A stretch of DNA of 64,000 nucleotides from Enterobacter sp. BIGb0383 (GCF_003751845.1 NZ_RJKQ01000001.1:1612001-1676000), one strand, 5' to 3'. Shown: positions 23,501 through 33,663, numbered from the stretch's first letter. Program-made: numbers and translations. The notes: generated by a model from the letters alone, not told the origin.

Positions 23501-23644
23501 GGCGCAGGCTCCAGCAGCCAGCACGCGGTGGGCACCGGGGTGATCGGCGGCATGATCTCCGCGACCATTCTGGCGATCTACTTTGTCCCGCTGTTCTTTG
23601 TGCTGATCCGCCAGCGCTTCCCGCTGAAAGAGAAGGCCCGGTAA
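20531..23644 (+). CDS. acrD: RND multidrug efflux transporter AcrD
   Basis: Inner-membrane proton-driven pump of 1037 residues, identical in length to E. coli AcrD, which exports aminoglycosides and other amphiphiles with AcrA and TolC. The N-terminus [17 protein letters not shown] is typical of RND pumps. The proton-relay aspartates are in [18 protein letters not shown] (TM4). Two porter loops (residues ~30-330 and ~560-870) flank the 12 helices. The second family signature [14 protein letters not shown] is in TM10. It stands alone, without an adaptor gene, as usual for acrD. Confidence 0.95.
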   Translation: MANFFIDRPIFAWVLAIILCLTGTMAILSLPVEQYPDLAPPNVRVTANYPGASAQTLENTVTQVIEQNMTGLDNLMYMSSQSSSTGQASITLNFKAGTDPDEAVQQVQNQLQSAMRKLPQAVQNQGVTVRKTGDTNILTIAFVSTDGSMDKQDIADYVASNIQDPLSRVNGVGDIDAYGSQYSMRIWLDPAKLNSYQLTTNDVTNAIKSQNAQIAVGQLGGTPSTDNQALNATINAQSLLQTPEQFRNITLRVNPDGSEVTLGNVAMVEMGAEKYDILSRYNRNAASGLGVKLASGANEMETSELVLARLDELAHFFPHGLEYKVANETTSFVKASITDVVKTLLEAIALVFLVMYLFLQNFRATLIPTIAVPVVLLGTFAVLYAFGFSINTLTMFAMVLAIGLLVDDAIVVVENVERIMSEEGLSPREATRKSMGQIQGALVGIAMVLSAVFVPMAFFGGTTGAIYRQFSITIVAAMVLSVLVAMILTPALCATMLKPVTAGAHHQRKGFFGWFNRVFDRSAQRYESGVAKILHKSLRWILLYGLLLGGMVLLFLRLPTSFLPQEDRGMFTTSVQLPSGSTQQQTLKVVQKVEDYFLEKESANVASVFATVGSGPGGNGQNVARLFVRLKDWKSRDTTTGSSFAIIERATKAFSKINEARVFASSPAAISGLGSSAGFDMELQDHAGAGHTALMAVRDQLLEMADKNPSLTRVRHNGLDDSPQLQIDIDQRKAQALGVSIDDINNTLQTAWGSSYVNDFMDRGRVKKVYVQAAAKYRMLPEDINLWYVRNNSGSMVPFSAFASSRWKTDSPRLERYNGYSALEIVGEAAPGVSSGTAMDVMEELVRQLPAGYGMEWTAMSYQERLSGAQAPALYALSLLVVFLCLAALYESWSVPFSVMLVVPLGVIGALVATWMRGLENDVYFQVGLLTVIGLAAKNAILIVEFANELNQKGEELLSATLEACRQRMRPILMTSLAFVFGVLPMATSSGAGSSSQHAVGTGVIGGMISATILAIYFVPLFFVLIRQRFPLKEKAR

Positions 23645-23657
23645 CGGCCACAAAAAA

Positions 23658-23682
23658 GGCGACCATGATGGTCGCCTTTTTT
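23658..23682 (+). terminator. acrD terminator
   Basis: Perfect stem GGCGACCAT/ATGGTCGCC followed by TTTTTT on the + strand, 14 bp after the acrD stop. Confidence 0.88.
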
Positions 23683-23736
23683 CATTGCCACACACTGCAT
23701 TACTAAACCACTGTGTCTCTGCAATCAGCCTGGATC

Positions 23737-23796
23737 TTATTTCCGAAGCATACCTTCGATAAAATCTTTCCAGTTCCCCAGTTCACGTTCAATCAT
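23737..23796 (-). CDS. ypfM: Small protein YpfM (19 residues)
   Basis: A 19-codon reading frame on the minus strand encodes MIERELGNWKDFIEGMLRK, nearly identical to the experimentally confirmed E. coli small protein YpfM and in the same place between acrD and yffB. The ribosome-binding site AGAGAGG lies at good spacing. The peptide is amphipathic and charged, without a membrane segment; function unknown. It is too short for normal gene finders. Confidence 0.88.
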   Translation of the reverse strand: MIERELGNWKDFIEGMLRK

Positions 23797-23942
23797 AACA
23801 ACCTCTCTCTTATTATTGTGGCTATTCTACTCAATTACGTTCCACCAGTGAAGATATTTTAACCAATCACTCTGATTGCTGAGCGCGTGGTTTTTTTATA
23901 AGGTGCATCATTAATATGGACCTGGCGAAGGCCTTTTAATGT

Positions 23943-24018
23943 GATACCCGGCAATATTCAGAAACAATTAATCGCCGGAACACGCGGCCTGTGGGCCGGG
24001 TCGGCAGGCCGCGTTCTT
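23943..24018 (+). other. Structured intergenic segment ending in an orphan terminator-like hairpin
   Basis: Between ypfM and yffB, a CCGGC/GCCGG pairing (23948-23977) is followed by a 10-bp stem ACGCGGCCTG/CAGGCCGCGT (23982-24014) and TTCTTT. No reading frame precedes it on the + strand, so it could be the 3' end of a small RNA; it could also be a simple structural repeat. Nothing else is seen in 23797-24165 except upstream sequence of yffB. Confidence 0.35.
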
Positions 24019-24165
24019 TACTGAGCACGCTAACGATAAATAGGCTTATGGGGCTATATTCGCAGCATGATAATTACCCATGAAATCATATTTCGCGTAT
24101 CCTGCTCTTTTATTTATTCGAAATTATTGAGCCTCTAATTCAAATCAAGACAAAAGGATTAAACA

Positions 24166-24522
24166 ATGATCGTCCTGTACGGGATTAAAAACTGCGACAC
24201 CATTAAAAAAGCGCGCCGCTGGCTGGAAACCCAGGGGATCGATTACCGCTTTCACGACTACCGCGTTGACGGTCTGGACAGACCGCTGCTGGATACCTTT
24301 ATCAAAGAACTGGGCTGGGAACCGCTGCTCAATACCCGTGGCACCACCTGGCGCAAGCTGGATGAAGCGCTGCGCGACAGTATTACTACCGCCGATGCCG
24401 CCGCCGCACTGATGCTGGAAATGCCGGCAATTATCAAACGCCCATTGCTCTGCGCGCCCGCTAAGCCTATGCTGCTGGGTTTCAGTGAATCCAGCTATCA
24501 GCAGTTTTTTAACGAGGTCTAA
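24166..24522 (+). CDS. yffB: ArsC/Spx-family protein YffB
   Basis: 118-residue thioredoxin-fold protein of the arsenate reductase/Spx superfamily. The N-terminus [18 protein letters not shown] carries a single active-site-type Cys10. It lacks clear arsenate reductase context. Two bp separate its stop from the dapE start, and the pair is conserved in enterobacteria. Role unproven; a glutathione-dependent thiol reductase has been suggested. Confidence 0.9.
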   Translation: MIVLYGIKNCDTIKKARRWLETQGIDYRFHDYRVDGLDRPLLDTFIKELGWEPLLNTRGTTWRKLDEALRDSITTADAAAALMLEMPAIIKRPLLCAPAKPMLLGFSESSYQQFFNEV

Positions 24523-24524
24523 CT

Positions 24525-25652
24525 ATGTCTTGCCCGGTCATTGAACTGGCACAGCAGCTTATTCGCCGCCCTTCCCTCAGCCCTGACGACGCGGGCTGCC
24601 AGGCGCTGATGATTGAACGCCTGCGGGCGATTGGCTTTACCGTTGAGGCAATGGACTTCGGCGACACGCAGAATTTCTGGGCCTGGCGCGGTCAGGGCGA
24701 AACCCTGGCCTTCGCCGGGCATACGGACGTGGTCCCGGCGGGCGATGCCGACCGCTGGATCAATCCGCCATTTGAACCCACCATCCGCGACGGCATGCTG
24801 TTTGGCCGCGGCGCTGCGGATATGAAAGGTTCCCTGGCGGCGATGGTGGTGGCGGCGGAGCGATTTGTCGCTCAGCACCCGAACCATAAAGGACGCCTGG
24901 CCTTTCTGATCACCTCCGATGAAGAAGCCAGCGCCAAAAACGGCACGGTGAAAGTCGTGGAAGCGCTGATGGCGCGCCAGGAACGCCTGGACTGGTGCCT
25001 GGTGGGCGAACCCTCCAGCACCGAAATCGTCGGTGACGTGGTGAAGAACGGTCGTCGCGGGTCGCTAACCTGTAACCTGACGATCCACGGCGTGCAGGGG
25101 CATGTGGCCTATCCGCATCTGGCCGATAACCCGGTTCACCGCGCCACGCCGATGCTGGATGAACTGGTGGGGATTGAGTGGGATCGCGGAAACGCATTCT
25201 TCCCGCCGACCAGCATGCAGATCGCCAATATCCAGGCCGGGACCGGCAGTAACAACGTGATCCCCGGCGAACTGTTCGTACAGTTTAACTTCCGCTTCAG
25301 CACCGAGCTGACCGATGAGATGATCAAGGCGCAGGTCGTCGCGCTGCTGGATAAACACCAGCTGCGCTATACCCTGGACTGGTGGCTCTCCGGCCAGCCG
25401 TTCCTGACCGAGCGCGGCAGGCTGGTCGATGCGGTGGTGAAGGCGATTGCACACTATAATGAAGTGAAACCGCAGTTGCTGACCACGGGCGGCACCTCGG
25501 ACGGGCGATTTATCGCACGGATGGGCGCGCAGGTGGTAGAGCTGGGGCCGGTTAACGCCACCATCCACAAGATTAATGAATGCGTGAACGCCGCCGATCT
25601 CCAGCTGCTGGCGCGGATGTATCAACGTATTATGGAACAACTCGTCGCCTGA
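24525..25652 (+). CDS. dapE: N-succinyl-L,L-diaminopimelate desuccinylase
   Basis: M20-family di-zinc hydrolase of the lysine/diaminopimelate pathway, needed for peptidoglycan. 375 residues as in E. coli. Metal ligands: His66 in [11 protein letters not shown], Asp in [13 protein letters not shown], the catalytic Glu in [13 protein letters not shown], Glu in LVGEPSS, and the C-terminal His in NATIHKINE. The substrate motif GGTSDGRF is intact. Coupled to yffB and followed by ypfN. Confidence 0.96.
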   Translation: MSCPVIELAQQLIRRPSLSPDDAGCQALMIERLRAIGFTVEAMDFGDTQNFWAWRGQGETLAFAGHTDVVPAGDADRWINPPFEPTIRDGMLFGRGAADMKGSLAAMVVAAERFVAQHPNHKGRLAFLITSDEEASAKNGTVKVVEALMARQERLDWCLVGEPSSTEIVGDVVKNGRRGSLTCNLTIHGVQGHVAYPHLADNPVHRATPMLDELVGIEWDRGNAFFPPTSMQIANIQAGTGSNNVIPGELFVQFNFRFSTELTDEMIKAQVVALLDKHQLRYTLDWWLSGQPFLTERGRLVDAVVKAIAHYNEVKPQLLTTGGTSDGRFIARMGAQVVELGPVNATIHKINECVNAADLQLLARMYQRIMEQLVA

Positions 25653-25668
25653 CAGGCTGGAGGTATGC

Positions 25669-25857
25669 ATGGATATGCTGGCTAAATACTGGTGGGTACT
25701 GGTGCTGGTGTTTTTGGTGGGCGTGCTGATTAACGTGATGAAAGACCTTTCCCGCGTCGATCACAAAAAATTTCTCGCCAATAAACCGGAGCTTCCCCCG
25801 CATCGTGACAATAACGATAAGTGGGATGATGAAGACGACTGGCCGCAGAAAAAGTAG
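25669..25857 (+). CDS. ypfN: UPF0370 small membrane protein YpfN
   Basis: 62-residue protein with one N-terminal membrane helix ([18 protein letters not shown]) and a charged, acidic C-terminal tail ([14 protein letters not shown]). Matches E. coli YpfN in place and pattern. Ribosome-binding site GGAGG, 16 bp after dapE. Function unknown. Confidence 0.9.
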   Translation: MDMLAKYWWVLVLVFLVGVLINVMKDLSRVDHKKFLANKPELPPHRDNNDKWDDEDDWPQKK

Positions 25858-25871
25858 CCCGCGTTAATAAG

Positions 25872-25898
25872 ACCGGCAGCCCAGGCTGCCGGTTTTTT
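25872..25898 (+). terminator. Terminator after dapE-ypfN
   Basis: Stem ACCGGCAGCC/GGCTGCCGGT with a two-base loop, followed by TTTTTT. It lies in the convergent gap with ypfH. Confidence 0.88.
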
Positions 25899-25899
25899 A

Positions 25900-26592
25900 T
25901 TACATCATTTCGATAATATCGTCATCTTTCGGCGTCGACCCGCTCAGCGCCTCGTCAAAATAGTGCTTCGGCACGGTATAGCGCAGGTGGTCGAGCGCAA
26001 GCTGCATACTGCGGTCATCGATCGCGTGCGGCAGATCCTCAACGATATCCAGCGTCACATCACCGCCAACGGCCAGCAGGGCTTCCTGGGCTGCGACCGC
26101 CAACGAAAGATCGATGACCCTGTCTTCACCGCCGTGGATCAAATGCACGGTGGTCGCGGTACTGGCAACCGTCGGCAGCGTGGCATAGCGGCCATTAAAG
26201 GCAATCACCCGTGAGGCCAGACCCGGCAACGCTTTAATGCTTTCCAGGGCCATAATCGCCCCCTGCGAGAAACCGATCAGGGCGGTGGCCTGTGGCCGTA
26301 CGCCGCTCTGCTGCTGCCAGTGGCGCACCGTCTCAATAAAGGTCGGCATAATGGCATCCACGCGCTGCTGGCGATTCTCTTCGCTAATGCCGTCAACGGA
26401 AAACCACTGGCGACCGGTGCCGCTGGCCTCCGCGCCGCCGACGCTGACGATTAACGCATCGGGAAACAGCGGTGCAAACCAGCTGCCGATTTGCCCCATG
26501 GAGACCGGGTTATCACCGACGCCATGAAATAACAGCAGCAGCTGTTGGGCGGGTTTGTCAGGGCTTTGTACAACAAAATGGTCATGTGTCAT
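25900..26592 (-). CDS. ypfH: Carboxylesterase YpfH (alpha/beta hydrolase)
   Basis: 230-residue serine hydrolase with esterase activity reported for the E. coli protein. The oxyanion region is LLFHGVGDNP, the nucleophile elbow is IGFSQGAIM (Ser), the acid is in IHGGEDRVID and the His is in VEDLPHAID. Start is set at MTHDHFVVQSPDKPAQQ, which has GGAG at proper spacing; an in-frame extension upstream has no support. Confidence 0.92.
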   Translation of the reverse strand: MTHDHFVVQSPDKPAQQLLLLFHGVGDNPVSMGQIGSWFAPLFPDALIVSVGGAEASGTGRQWFSVDGISEENRQQRVDAIMPTFIETVRHWQQQSGVRPQATALIGFSQGAIMALESIKALPGLASRVIAFNGRYATLPTVASTATTVHLIHGGEDRVIDLSLAVAAQEALLAVGGDVTLDIVEDLPHAIDDRSMQLALDHLRYTVPKHYFDEALSGSTPKDDDIIEMM

Positions 26593-26666
26593 GGCGTTCT
26601 CCTTAAGTAACATTAAGTCTACGCCGTCACCCCATAATGACCATGCCATTTGACTGATAGAGTCCG

Positions 26667-28667
26667 TTAAAAAAATTGCAGTTGCTCAATGCGCTCCCGC
26701 AGCGCAGCGGCCTCTTCGCCGACCGTGGCATAGAGTGCGTCTGCCGCTTCCTGCCGCTGGCGCGCCAGCAATGCCTTGCGCCCCGATAATCCCAGCTCAG
26801 CCACCAGCGATGCCTCACCGGTACGCTGCTGCAGCGCGCCGCGCAGGGCCAACAGCGGCAGATCGCAGCGTTCAAGCAGGCGCAGGAGAGCGCCTGCTGA
26901 CACGACCAGCGGACGATGACCAAAGGCGAACCCGGCCAACTCCAGCTGGTCCTGGCACGCTGCCACGCCCTCTTCTGCGGCCAGCGGTAGCGGGTCATCG
27001 ACCCACAGCCGGAGCGCAGTCAGATCCCGACGCAGCCGCTGATGCTCCTCCCTGGCCAGACGTTGTCCTGCATCGCTCACCGGCAACAGCGCCATCGCCG
27101 TATAGCAGCCGCTGCTTGCCTCCCGCTGGCTGCCGATCCGCACCAGGGTAAAGCCACAGCGCTGCCAGAACCGCCATAGTGCCGGCGTATAGCCAAAACT
27201 GACGGAGAGATAGTCGTATTCCTGCGCCATCGCTACCGCCCCGGCGATCAGCCTCTGACCGATCCCTTCCCGCTGCCGCGACGGGTGGACGGCGATACGC
27301 GATACGCGCAGCCCTTTCAGGGTAGCCGCCAGCGGGCTACCGCCGTGCGCGGCCAGAGACTGGGCCACCAGATTGCCACGCGGGCGGCGGAAACCGGCCC
27401 ACACGGCCTGACTCAGCCCGGCAGATAGCCCACCTTCTTCTACCAGCCAAAGCGCGGCCAGGGTGTGTTCTCCGGCGCGGGCCTGGTAAAAATGCTGGCC
27501 GGGCGCATCCATCATACGCCGGAGATCGAGCGGAGAGGTTCGGTAGTGAGCGCCTGCTAACAGCTGATACAGCGCGGCAGGCTCAGCGGGTGAGGTCAGC
27601 CAGCGCTGCTGCTCCAGCCGGGTTATTTTCAGCTCGCCGGAGGGTTCAACGGCACGCGACTCATCATCAAACAGCAGCGCCTTATCGATAAGGCGCTCCA
27701 GCGGGCAGCCGCTCGCCCAGCGAACGGGCGTATCCAGGGAGTAGCGCGTCAGCGAGGCAAAACGGGCGCACAGCTTAAGCAGAAAGCCGCGCCCGGTGCC
27801 TTCATAGCCCTGAACGGTGGTGGTCAGCAGGACGCGGGGAAAACGGGCGGTAAGCTGCAACAGCAGCGGGGCCGGAATGGCAGCCGCCTCATCGACAATC
27901 AGCCAGTCGGCACAATGGGAAGAGGCCAGCAGCGCATCGGGAGCCATAAAGTGAAAACGCTCCCCGGCAAAGCTCGCCATTACGTCGGTGGCGGATTTGG
28001 CTGGGGCGGTGACCACCGCCGTACCGTCGAGCTGCGCCAGTAACATCCCCGCCAGCGCCGATTTACCCCGTCCGCGCCCGGCGGTCACCGCCGCCACGCC
28101 GGGCGGCATCGCCAGAAGCCGTTGCAGGACGTGTGCCTGCGTCGCCAGCGGTTGGCCATCGGCGGGCGTCCACAGAGGACGAGGCGAAAAGTCAGGTAAA
28201 TGCAGCGGCGAAGGCAGTTGCCAGATAAGTACATCCTCGTCGCGTTCAATAACGGTACGAAAATGGTGAACAAAGTGGGGAACCGCAATGGGCTGCGGGA
28301 GATCGCTCCAGCGCAGGGAGTCGGCATCAGGACGCTGCGCCCATTCATCAAGCGGCGGCACCAGCAGCACCAGCCAGCTTCCGGCTTTCAGCGTCCCGCC
28401 AAGCGCGGCAAACGCGGCGGCGTCAAAGCCGTGACGGGCATCGAAAAAGGCGTGGTGGAATTCCCGTCCGAGCAGCGTGGCCAGCGCCCGGGGAGAAGCA
28501 GAATTTCCCTCTACCGGCTCTGGCCCAACCCACAGGCCATCGCCGCCGAGCAGCGCGCGCAGCCGTAATGCGTGATGCCCGCACGCGTCAGGTTCGCCGC
28601 TCAGCACCAGCAGGCGACGTATCCCTTCACGCGCCATCTGCGCCGTCAGCGCCAGTAAGTGCTCCAT
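26667..28667 (-). CDS. tmcA: tRNA(Met) cytidine acetyltransferase TmcA
   Basis: 666-residue enzyme that makes N4-acetylcytidine at the wobble position of elongator tRNA-Met, using acetyl-CoA and ATP. An N-terminal DUF1726 region leads to an RNA-helicase-like domain with Walker A AGRGRGKSALAG and a DEAA motif (WLIVDEAAAIPAPLLLQL). A GNAT domain follows (ISRIAVHPSRQREGIGQRLI), then a tRNA-binding tail. Six bp separate it from ypfJ downstream of... that is, ypfJ lies just upstream on the same strand and the two are probably cotranscribed. Confidence 0.94.
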   Translation of the reverse strand: MEHLLALTAQMAREGIRRLLVLSGEPDACGHHALRLRALLGGDGLWVGPEPVEGNSASPRALATLLGREFHHAFFDARHGFDAAAFAALGGTLKAGSWLVLLVPPLDEWAQRPDADSLRWSDLPQPIAVPHFVHHFRTVIERDEDVLIWQLPSPLHLPDFSPRPLWTPADGQPLATQAHVLQRLLAMPPGVAAVTAGRGRGKSALAGMLLAQLDGTAVVTAPAKSATDVMASFAGERFHFMAPDALLASSHCADWLIVDEAAAIPAPLLLQLTARFPRVLLTTTVQGYEGTGRGFLLKLCARFASLTRYSLDTPVRWASGCPLERLIDKALLFDDESRAVEPSGELKITRLEQQRWLTSPAEPAALYQLLAGAHYRTSPLDLRRMMDAPGQHFYQARAGEHTLAALWLVEEGGLSAGLSQAVWAGFRRPRGNLVAQSLAAHGGSPLAATLKGLRVSRIAVHPSRQREGIGQRLIAGAVAMAQEYDYLSVSFGYTPALWRFWQRCGFTLVRIGSQREASSGCYTAMALLPVSDAGQRLAREEHQRLRRDLTALRLWVDDPLPLAAEEGVAACQDQLELAGFAFGHRPLVVSAGALLRLLERCDLPLLALRGALQQRTGEASLVAELGLSGRKALLARQRQEAADALYATVGEEAAALRERIEQLQFF

Positions 28668-28673
28668 TCCGGG

Positions 28674-29540
28674 TTACAGCGTTTTACCGAAGGTATTGCA
28701 CTGGGCCGGATCCCCGCTGTCAAAACCGCGTTTAAACCAGCTATAGCGCTGCGAAGACGTGCCGTGAGTAAAGCTGTCCGGGACAATACGGCCCTGGCTT
28801 TTCTGCTGCAGGCGATCGTCGCCAATCGCCTCGGCCGCATTCAGCGCCTCTTCCAGATCGCCGCCCTCCAGTACGCCCTGCTGCTGCATACTGTGGCCCC
28901 AGACGCCCGCAAAGCAGTCCGCCTGCAGCTCCATCAGGACCGACAGGTGGTTCACCTCTTTCGGCGTGGCACTCTGCTGCAGCTGGCGAACCTTCGGCTC
29001 CACGCCCATCAGCTTCTGAACATGGTGTCCGACTTCGTGGGCAATCACATAGCCCTGGGCAAAGTCGCCGTCAGCGCCCAGCTTGTGCTTCATATCATCG
29101 TAGAAAGAGAGGTCGATATAGACAGTGCTGTCCGTCGGGCAGTAGAACGGCCCCATCACCGACTGGCCCGTACCGCAGCCGGTGTCGGTCACGCCGCGGT
29201 ACATCACCAGTCGCGGTGGCTGGTAAGTGCGACCCTGGCGGGTAAAAATTTCGGCCCAGGTGTCTTCGGTGGTCGCCAGGATCACCGAGGTAAATTTCGC
29301 GGCTTCATCTTCCTGCGGGCTGATGGAGCGCTGCTGGCTCATCGGCTGAGAGAGAGGCTGCCCGGTAAGCAGGCTGGAGAGATCCACGCCATAATAGCCA
29401 CCGACGATCACCAGCAGCAGAATAATAATTCCGCCCTTACCTCTGGGTAAACGAATGCGCCCCCGACCCATTGTCATTGGGCTGGCGTCATTGCGCCGGT
29501 CTTCTACATTGTCGCTTTCACGTCGCCCTTGCCAGCGCAT
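28674..29540 (-). CDS. ypfJ: Neutral zinc metallopeptidase family protein YpfJ
   Basis: 288-residue membrane-anchored protein: a basic N-terminal cytoplasmic tail, one membrane helix ([18 protein letters not shown], about residues 38-55), then a metallopeptidase-like domain with HExxH in [13 protein letters not shown]. The start is the ATG of [11 protein letters not shown], the E. coli start; a GTG two codons upstream is also in frame. Substrate unknown. Precedes tmcA on the same strand with a six-bp gap. Confidence 0.9.
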   Translation of the reverse strand: MRWQGRRESDNVEDRRNDASPMTMGRGRIRLPRGKGGIIILLLVIVGGYYGVDLSSLLTGQPLSQPMSQQRSISPQEDEAAKFTSVILATTEDTWAEIFTRQGRTYQPPRLVMYRGVTDTGCGTGQSVMGPFYCPTDSTVYIDLSFYDDMKHKLGADGDFAQGYVIAHEVGHHVQKLMGVEPKVRQLQQSATPKEVNHLSVLMELQADCFAGVWGHSMQQQGVLEGGDLEEALNAAEAIGDDRLQQKSQGRIVPDSFTHGTSSQRYSWFKRGFDSGDPAQCNTFGKTL

Positions 29541-29678
29541 AATCACACCACTCGTTTTGCTATTTTAATAAGATTGATCGTAGGCGGTTCGGGGGAGGAT
29601 TACCACAGGAAAAAAGAGACAGCGGCGCGGAGAATAAGGCCATTCTCCACGCCGGAAATGCGAGGAAGCGCGTGCGGT

Positions 29679-30392
29679 TTAGTCCAGCTTCACGCCGAGA
29701 CGATGGGCAACGTTTTCGTAGGCTTCAATCAGGCCGCCGAGGCTCTGACGGAAACGGTCTTTGTCCATTTTATCCAGCGTCTCTTTGTCCCACAGGCGGC
29801 TGCCGTCCGGGGAGAACTCATCGCCCAGTACGACCTGGCCTTTGAACAGACCAAACTCCAGCTTGAAGTCGACCAGGATCAGGCCCGCATCGTCAAACAG
29901 CTTTTTCAGCACGTCGTTGGCTTTGTAGGTCAGCTCCTTCATGCGGGCAAGGCTCTCTTTATCCACCCAGCCAAAGGTTTCGCAGTAGGACTCATTGACC
30001 ATAGGATCGTGCATTTCGTCGTTTTTCAGGAACATATCAAACAGCGGCGGGTTTAACTCGATGCCCTCTTCAATCCCCAGACGCTTGACCAGTGAACCGG
30101 CCGCACGGTTACGCATCACGCACTCTACCGGTACCATATCCAGCTTTTTCACCAGGCATTCAGTATCGGAAAGAAGCGCTTCCATCTGGGTCGGGATACC
30201 GGCTTCTTCGAGTTTTTGCATAATGAAATGGTTGAACTTGTTGTTCACCATGCCCTTACGGTCAAATTGCTCAATACGCGCGCCATCCCCTGCTGACGTA
30301 TCATTGCGGAACTCGAGTACCAACAGATCCGGGTTTTCGGTGCTGTATACGGTTTTCGCTTTGCCACGATACAACTCAGCTTGCTTTTGCAT
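29679..30392 (-). CDS. purC: Phosphoribosylaminoimidazole-succinocarboxamide synthase (SAICAR synthase)
   Basis: Purine-pathway ligase joining CAIR and aspartate with ATP. 237 residues. Signatures: [12 protein letters not shown] (ATP site), [18 protein letters not shown] and the LVDFKLEFG metal site, all intact. Ribosome-binding site GGAG. A perfect PurR box lies 84 bp upstream, so it is in the purine regulon. Upstream bamC ends in a terminator. Confidence 0.96.
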   Translation of the reverse strand: MQKQAELYRGKAKTVYSTENPDLLVLEFRNDTSAGDGARIEQFDRKGMVNNKFNHFIMQKLEEAGIPTQMEALLSDTECLVKKLDMVPVECVMRNRAAGSLVKRLGIEEGIELNPPLFDMFLKNDEMHDPMVNESYCETFGWVDKESLARMKELTYKANDVLKKLFDDAGLILVDFKLEFGLFKGQVVLGDEFSPDGSRLWDKETLDKMDKDRFRQSLGGLIEAYENVAHRLGVKLD

Positions 30393-30476
30393 CTTTTATT
30401 ACTCCAGGTGTGATACTCGCCGTCGTTCACGCGATCCGGTGAGTGAGATGAACTAGAAAACACCGCTATTCTATCG

Positions 30477-30492
30477 ACGCAAACGTGTGCGT
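30477..30492 (-). promoter_or_regulatory. PurR operator of purC
   Basis: ACGCAAACGTGTGCGT matches the PurR consensus ACGCAAACGTTTGCGT with one change and, as I recall, equals the E. coli purC operator. Located between the bamC terminator and purC. Confidence 0.88.
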
Positions 30493-30502
30493 CAATGATC
30501 AT

Positions 30503-30528
30503 AAAAAAAGGCCGGTTAAACCGGCCTT
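30503..30528 (-). terminator. Terminator after dapA-bamC
   Basis: Stem AAGGCCGGTT/AACCGGCCTT; on the minus strand it is followed by seven T. Ends dapA-bamC transcription before purC. Confidence 0.85.
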
Positions 30529-30533
30529 CTTAT

Positions 30534-31568
30534 TTACTTGCTGAATGCAGCCTGGAAGATAGCAACCAGGGCGTCATTCTGCGACTGCGTCAGGGTGTGA
30601 CCTTTCGGATCGATAAACTGCAGGCTGCTGCGGTTATCGAGATCGCCGACCTGAAGCTTATATTCACCCGCTGCCAGTCCCGGGTCGCGCGCGCCCAGTT
30701 CCTGCCAGGTGCTGTCAGACTGCGGTTTGTAGGTGACGACCATGCTGCCCGTGGAACGGGTATTGTCGGTCACTTTCATACCGGCTTTTTCCAGCGCGGC
30801 AGGCAGACGCTGCCAGACCAGGTTAAACGGACCGCGTACAACCAGCATTGGCAGACCGGTGTCGTCCGCTGCGCTCTGGACATCCAGGGTCGCGGCGCTG
30901 CGGCTATCGGCGGCGTTCTGCGCGTCGGTGACGGTTTTATCCAGACCGGCGGAAATCACGTTCAGCATTTCAGAGCTGTAGCGCTGCAGCGATGCGGGAT
31001 CGGCAACCGGTTTGTCAGCCTGCTCCAGGTTGATCAGTTTGACCACCACGGCCTGCTGATAGCCCTGCGACTTCACTGAGATTTGATAACGACCACGGTA
31101 CTGCTGGTCTTCATCCAGACGGTTCCACAGGACCCAGTCCGTTGTCAGGGTCTGGCTGGCATCATCACGTTTCGCAATGCTGTAGTTTTGTGCTGTCACA
31201 ATGCTGGCCACCTGCGGCCACAGATTGCCGCTACGGCCACTTTCAACCAGCAGCGTCGCGGTATCACCGGTAAACTGGGTGCGCGCACCGTTCACCAGCG
31301 CCAGCGGCTGTGCCGGAGGACGAATATCCAGGCCCTTGCCGACAGCGCCGCTGCCGTTGGTCACCGGGATCGTATAGTCGCCGTTTTCAACCGGCAGGAT
31401 CATGCCTGCTGGCGCATGAAGTTCTGCGAGCGGTGCTGCCTCCAGATAGGATTCATCCCCGCTGACCTGGCGCTTGTAACGCGAGTCGGAACTACAGGCG
31501 GCGAGCAGCATAACAAGCGAAACACCCGCAACCTTCACCAGGTGCGACTTCTGTACTGAGTAAGCCAT
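30534..31568 (-). CDS. bamC: Outer-membrane assembly lipoprotein BamC
   Basis: Lipoprotein subunit of the BAM complex that folds outer-membrane proteins. 344 residues. Signal peptide with lipobox MLLAACSSD; the flexible N-terminal segment ([20 protein letters not shown]) that packs on BamD is highly conserved, followed by two helix-grip domains. The start is the ATG at 31568 (MAYSVQKSH); a TTG one codon upstream is not used in the family. Seventeen bp downstream of dapA and on the same strand. Confidence 0.95.
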   Translation of the reverse strand: MAYSVQKSHLVKVAGVSLVMLLAACSSDSRYKRQVSGDESYLEAAPLAELHAPAGMILPVENGDYTIPVTNGSGAVGKGLDIRPPAQPLALVNGARTQFTGDTATLLVESGRSGNLWPQVASIVTAQNYSIAKRDDASQTLTTDWVLWNRLDEDQQYRGRYQISVKSQGYQQAVVVKLINLEQADKPVADPASLQRYSSEMLNVISAGLDKTVTDAQNAADSRSAATLDVQSAADDTGLPMLVVRGPFNLVWQRLPAALEKAGMKVTDNTRSTGSMVVTYKPQSDSTWQELGARDPGLAAGEYKLQVGDLDNRSSLQFIDPKGHTLTQSQNDALVAIFQAAFSK

Positions 31569-31584
31569 CAAATCTCCCTAAACT

Positions 31585-32463
31585 TTACAGCAATCCGGCA
31601 TGCTTAAGCGCCGCCGCAACGATGTCACGACCCTGTGCGGTAATCGGCGTCATCGGCAGGCGCAGCGTATCGGTCGCCACAAGACCCAACTCCTTACATG
31701 CCCATTTCACCGGGATAGGATTGGGTTCGACAAATAATTTATTGTGCAGCGGCATCAGACGATTGTTAATCACCCGTGCTTCGCTGAACTGTCCGGCCGC
31801 GGCCAGTTTACACATTTCGGCCATATCGCGCGCGGCAACGTTAGTGGTCACGGAGATGACGCCGTGGCCGCCGAGCTGCATAAAGTCCAGCGACGTCGCA
31901 TCATCACCGCTGAGCAGGATGAAATCGTCGGAAACCAGCTCTTTGATCTGGTGAACACGACTTAAGTTCCCGGTCGCCTCTTTAATTGCGATAATATTTT
32001 TGACTTTCGAGAGACGGCCTACGGTTTCCGGCAGCATATCGCATCCGGTGCGCGAGGGGACATTATACAGGATTTGCGGCAGGTCAGTATGTTCGGCGAT
32101 GGCTTTGAAGTGCTGGAACAGACCTTCCTGAGTCGGGCGGTTGTAGTACGGGGTGACGGTCAGACAGCCGACGATACCACTGTTATTGAAACGCTGCGTC
32201 AGACTGATGGCTTCAGCGGTTGCATTCGCGCCGGTGCCAGCAATTACAGGAATACGTCCGTCGGCCAGTTCTACGGTCATCAACACCACGTCGCCGTGCT
32301 CATCATGGCTTAGCGTGGCGGATTCACCGGTGGTCCCTACCGAAACAATCGCCGAGGTTCCATTGGCGACATGGTAATCAATCAGTTTTTTCAGGCTTGG
32401 CCGGCAGACATTACCTTTCTCATCCATCGGCGTGACAAGCGCTACAATACTTCCCGTGAACAT
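31585..32463 (-). CDS. dapA: 4-hydroxy-tetrahydrodipicolinate synthase
   Basis: First committed enzyme of lysine/diaminopimelate synthesis, condensing pyruvate and aspartate semialdehyde; lysine-inhibited. 292 residues, E. coli length. GTTGES holds the catalytic Thr pair, the Tyr is in [13 protein letters not shown], and the Schiff-base Lys is in [10 protein letters not shown]. Ribosome-binding site AGAGGA. Divergent from gcvR. Confidence 0.96.
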   Translation of the reverse strand: MFTGSIVALVTPMDEKGNVCRPSLKKLIDYHVANGTSAIVSVGTTGESATLSHDEHGDVVLMTVELADGRIPVIAGTGANATAEAISLTQRFNNSGIVGCLTVTPYYNRPTQEGLFQHFKAIAEHTDLPQILYNVPSRTGCDMLPETVGRLSKVKNIIAIKEATGNLSRVHQIKELVSDDFILLSGDDATSLDFMQLGGHGVISVTTNVAARDMAEMCKLAAAGQFSEARVINNRLMPLHNKLFVEPNPIPVKWACKELGLVATDTLRLPMTPITAQGRDIVAAALKHAGLL

Positions 32464-32610
32464 GGGCCATCCTCTGTGCAGACATGAATCCTAATGTTAC
32501 GTTTGGTGCTGTATTAAAAGCAAGTAACCCAAGGGCTCCAGGACTGTTGTATGCCGGTTTTTTTTATGCTTTCCTTATGATTACCTCACCTTTTCAAAGG
32601 AAGCACAGGT

Positions 32611-33180
32611 TTGACACCTTCATCGCAACACTATCTGGTCATCACCGCGCTGGGCGTCGACCGCACGGGTATCGTGAATACCATCACCCGCCATGTCAGC
32701 AGCTGCGGCTGTAATATCGAAGACAGCCGCCTGGCGATGCTGGGAGATGAGTTCACCTTTATCATGCTGCTGTCCGGCTCCTGGAATGCCATCACGATGA
32801 TCGAATCAACCTTACCGTTGAAAGGTGCCGAGCTGGATTTGCTGATCGTGATGAAACGCACCACCGCGCAGCCGCGTCCGGCGATGCCTGCTACAGTATG
32901 GGTACAGGTCGAGGTTGACGATTCACCGCATCTTATCGAGCGCTTTACCGCACTGTTCGATAGCTGGCAGATGAATATCGCCGAGCTGGTTTCCCGTACC
33001 CAGCCGGGTAGCGGCACCGCAGCCCGGCTGTTTATTCAGATAACCGCTCACAGTCCAGCCTCCCAGGACACGTCAAATATTGAGCAAGCGTTCAAAGCCC
33101 TATGTACAGAATTGAATGCACAAGGCAGTATAAACATCGTCAACTATTCACAAAATGATGAACCGAACGGAGTTGTGTAA
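32611..33180 (+). CDS. gcvR: Glycine cleavage system transcriptional repressor GcvR
   Basis: 189-residue protein with two ACT-type domains (residues ~5-85 and ~95-175) that binds GcvA to repress gcvTHP when glycine is low. Start is TTG (32611), giving LTPSSQHYLVITALGVDRTGIVN, in line with E. coli; AAAGGAAG is upstream. The stop overlaps the bcp start by one base, so the two are coupled. Confidence 0.93.
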   Translation: MTPSSQHYLVITALGVDRTGIVNTITRHVSSCGCNIEDSRLAMLGDEFTFIMLLSGSWNAITMIESTLPLKGAELDLLIVMKRTTAQPRPAMPATVWVQVEVDDSPHLIERFTALFDSWQMNIAELVSRTQPGSGTAARLFIQITAHSPASQDTSNIEQAFKALCTELNAQGSINIVNYSQNDEPNGVV

Positions 33181-33650
33181 TGAATCCACTGAAAGCCGGT
33201 GATATCGCACCGAAATTTAGCTTGCCCGACCAGGATGGCGAACAAGTAAATTTGACCGACTTCCAGGGACAGCGTGTTCTGGTCTATTTCTACCCGAAAG
33301 CCATGACGCCGGGCTGTACCGTTCAGGCCTGCGGCCTGCGCGATAGCATGGATGAGCTGAAAAAAGAGGGTGTCGACGTGCTGGGTATCAGCACCGACAA
33401 ATCAGAAAAGCTGTCTCGCTTTGCCGATAAAGAGCTGCTGAACTTCACGCTGCTGTCTGATGAAGATCATCAGGTCTGCGAGCAGTTCGGTATCTGGGGT
33501 GAAAAAACCTTTATGGGTAAAACCTACGATGGTATTCACCGTACCAGCTTCCTGATCGACGTCGACGGCAAGGTCGAACATGTGTTCGACGATTTTAAAA
33601 CCAGCAATCACCACGATGTGGTACTTAACTGGCTAAAAGAAAACGCCTGA
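33180..33650 (+). CDS. bcp: Thioredoxin-dependent thiol peroxidase Bcp
   Basis: Peroxiredoxin of the PrxQ group reducing H2O2 and organic peroxides in the cytoplasm. 156 residues. Peroxidatic and resolving cysteines lie four residues apart in PGCTVQACGLRD. The YFYPKAMTPGCT and FLIDVDGKVEHVF stretches are typical. Follows gcvR with one-base overlap. Confidence 0.95.
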   Translation: MNPLKAGDIAPKFSLPDQDGEQVNLTDFQGQRVLVYFYPKAMTPGCTVQACGLRDSMDELKKEGVDVLGISTDKSEKLSRFADKELLNFTLLSDEDHQVCEQFGIWGEKTFMGKTYDGIHRTSFLIDVDGKVEHVFDDFKTSNHHDVVLNWLKENA

Positions 33651-33663
33651 TTCTCTAAGAGAA

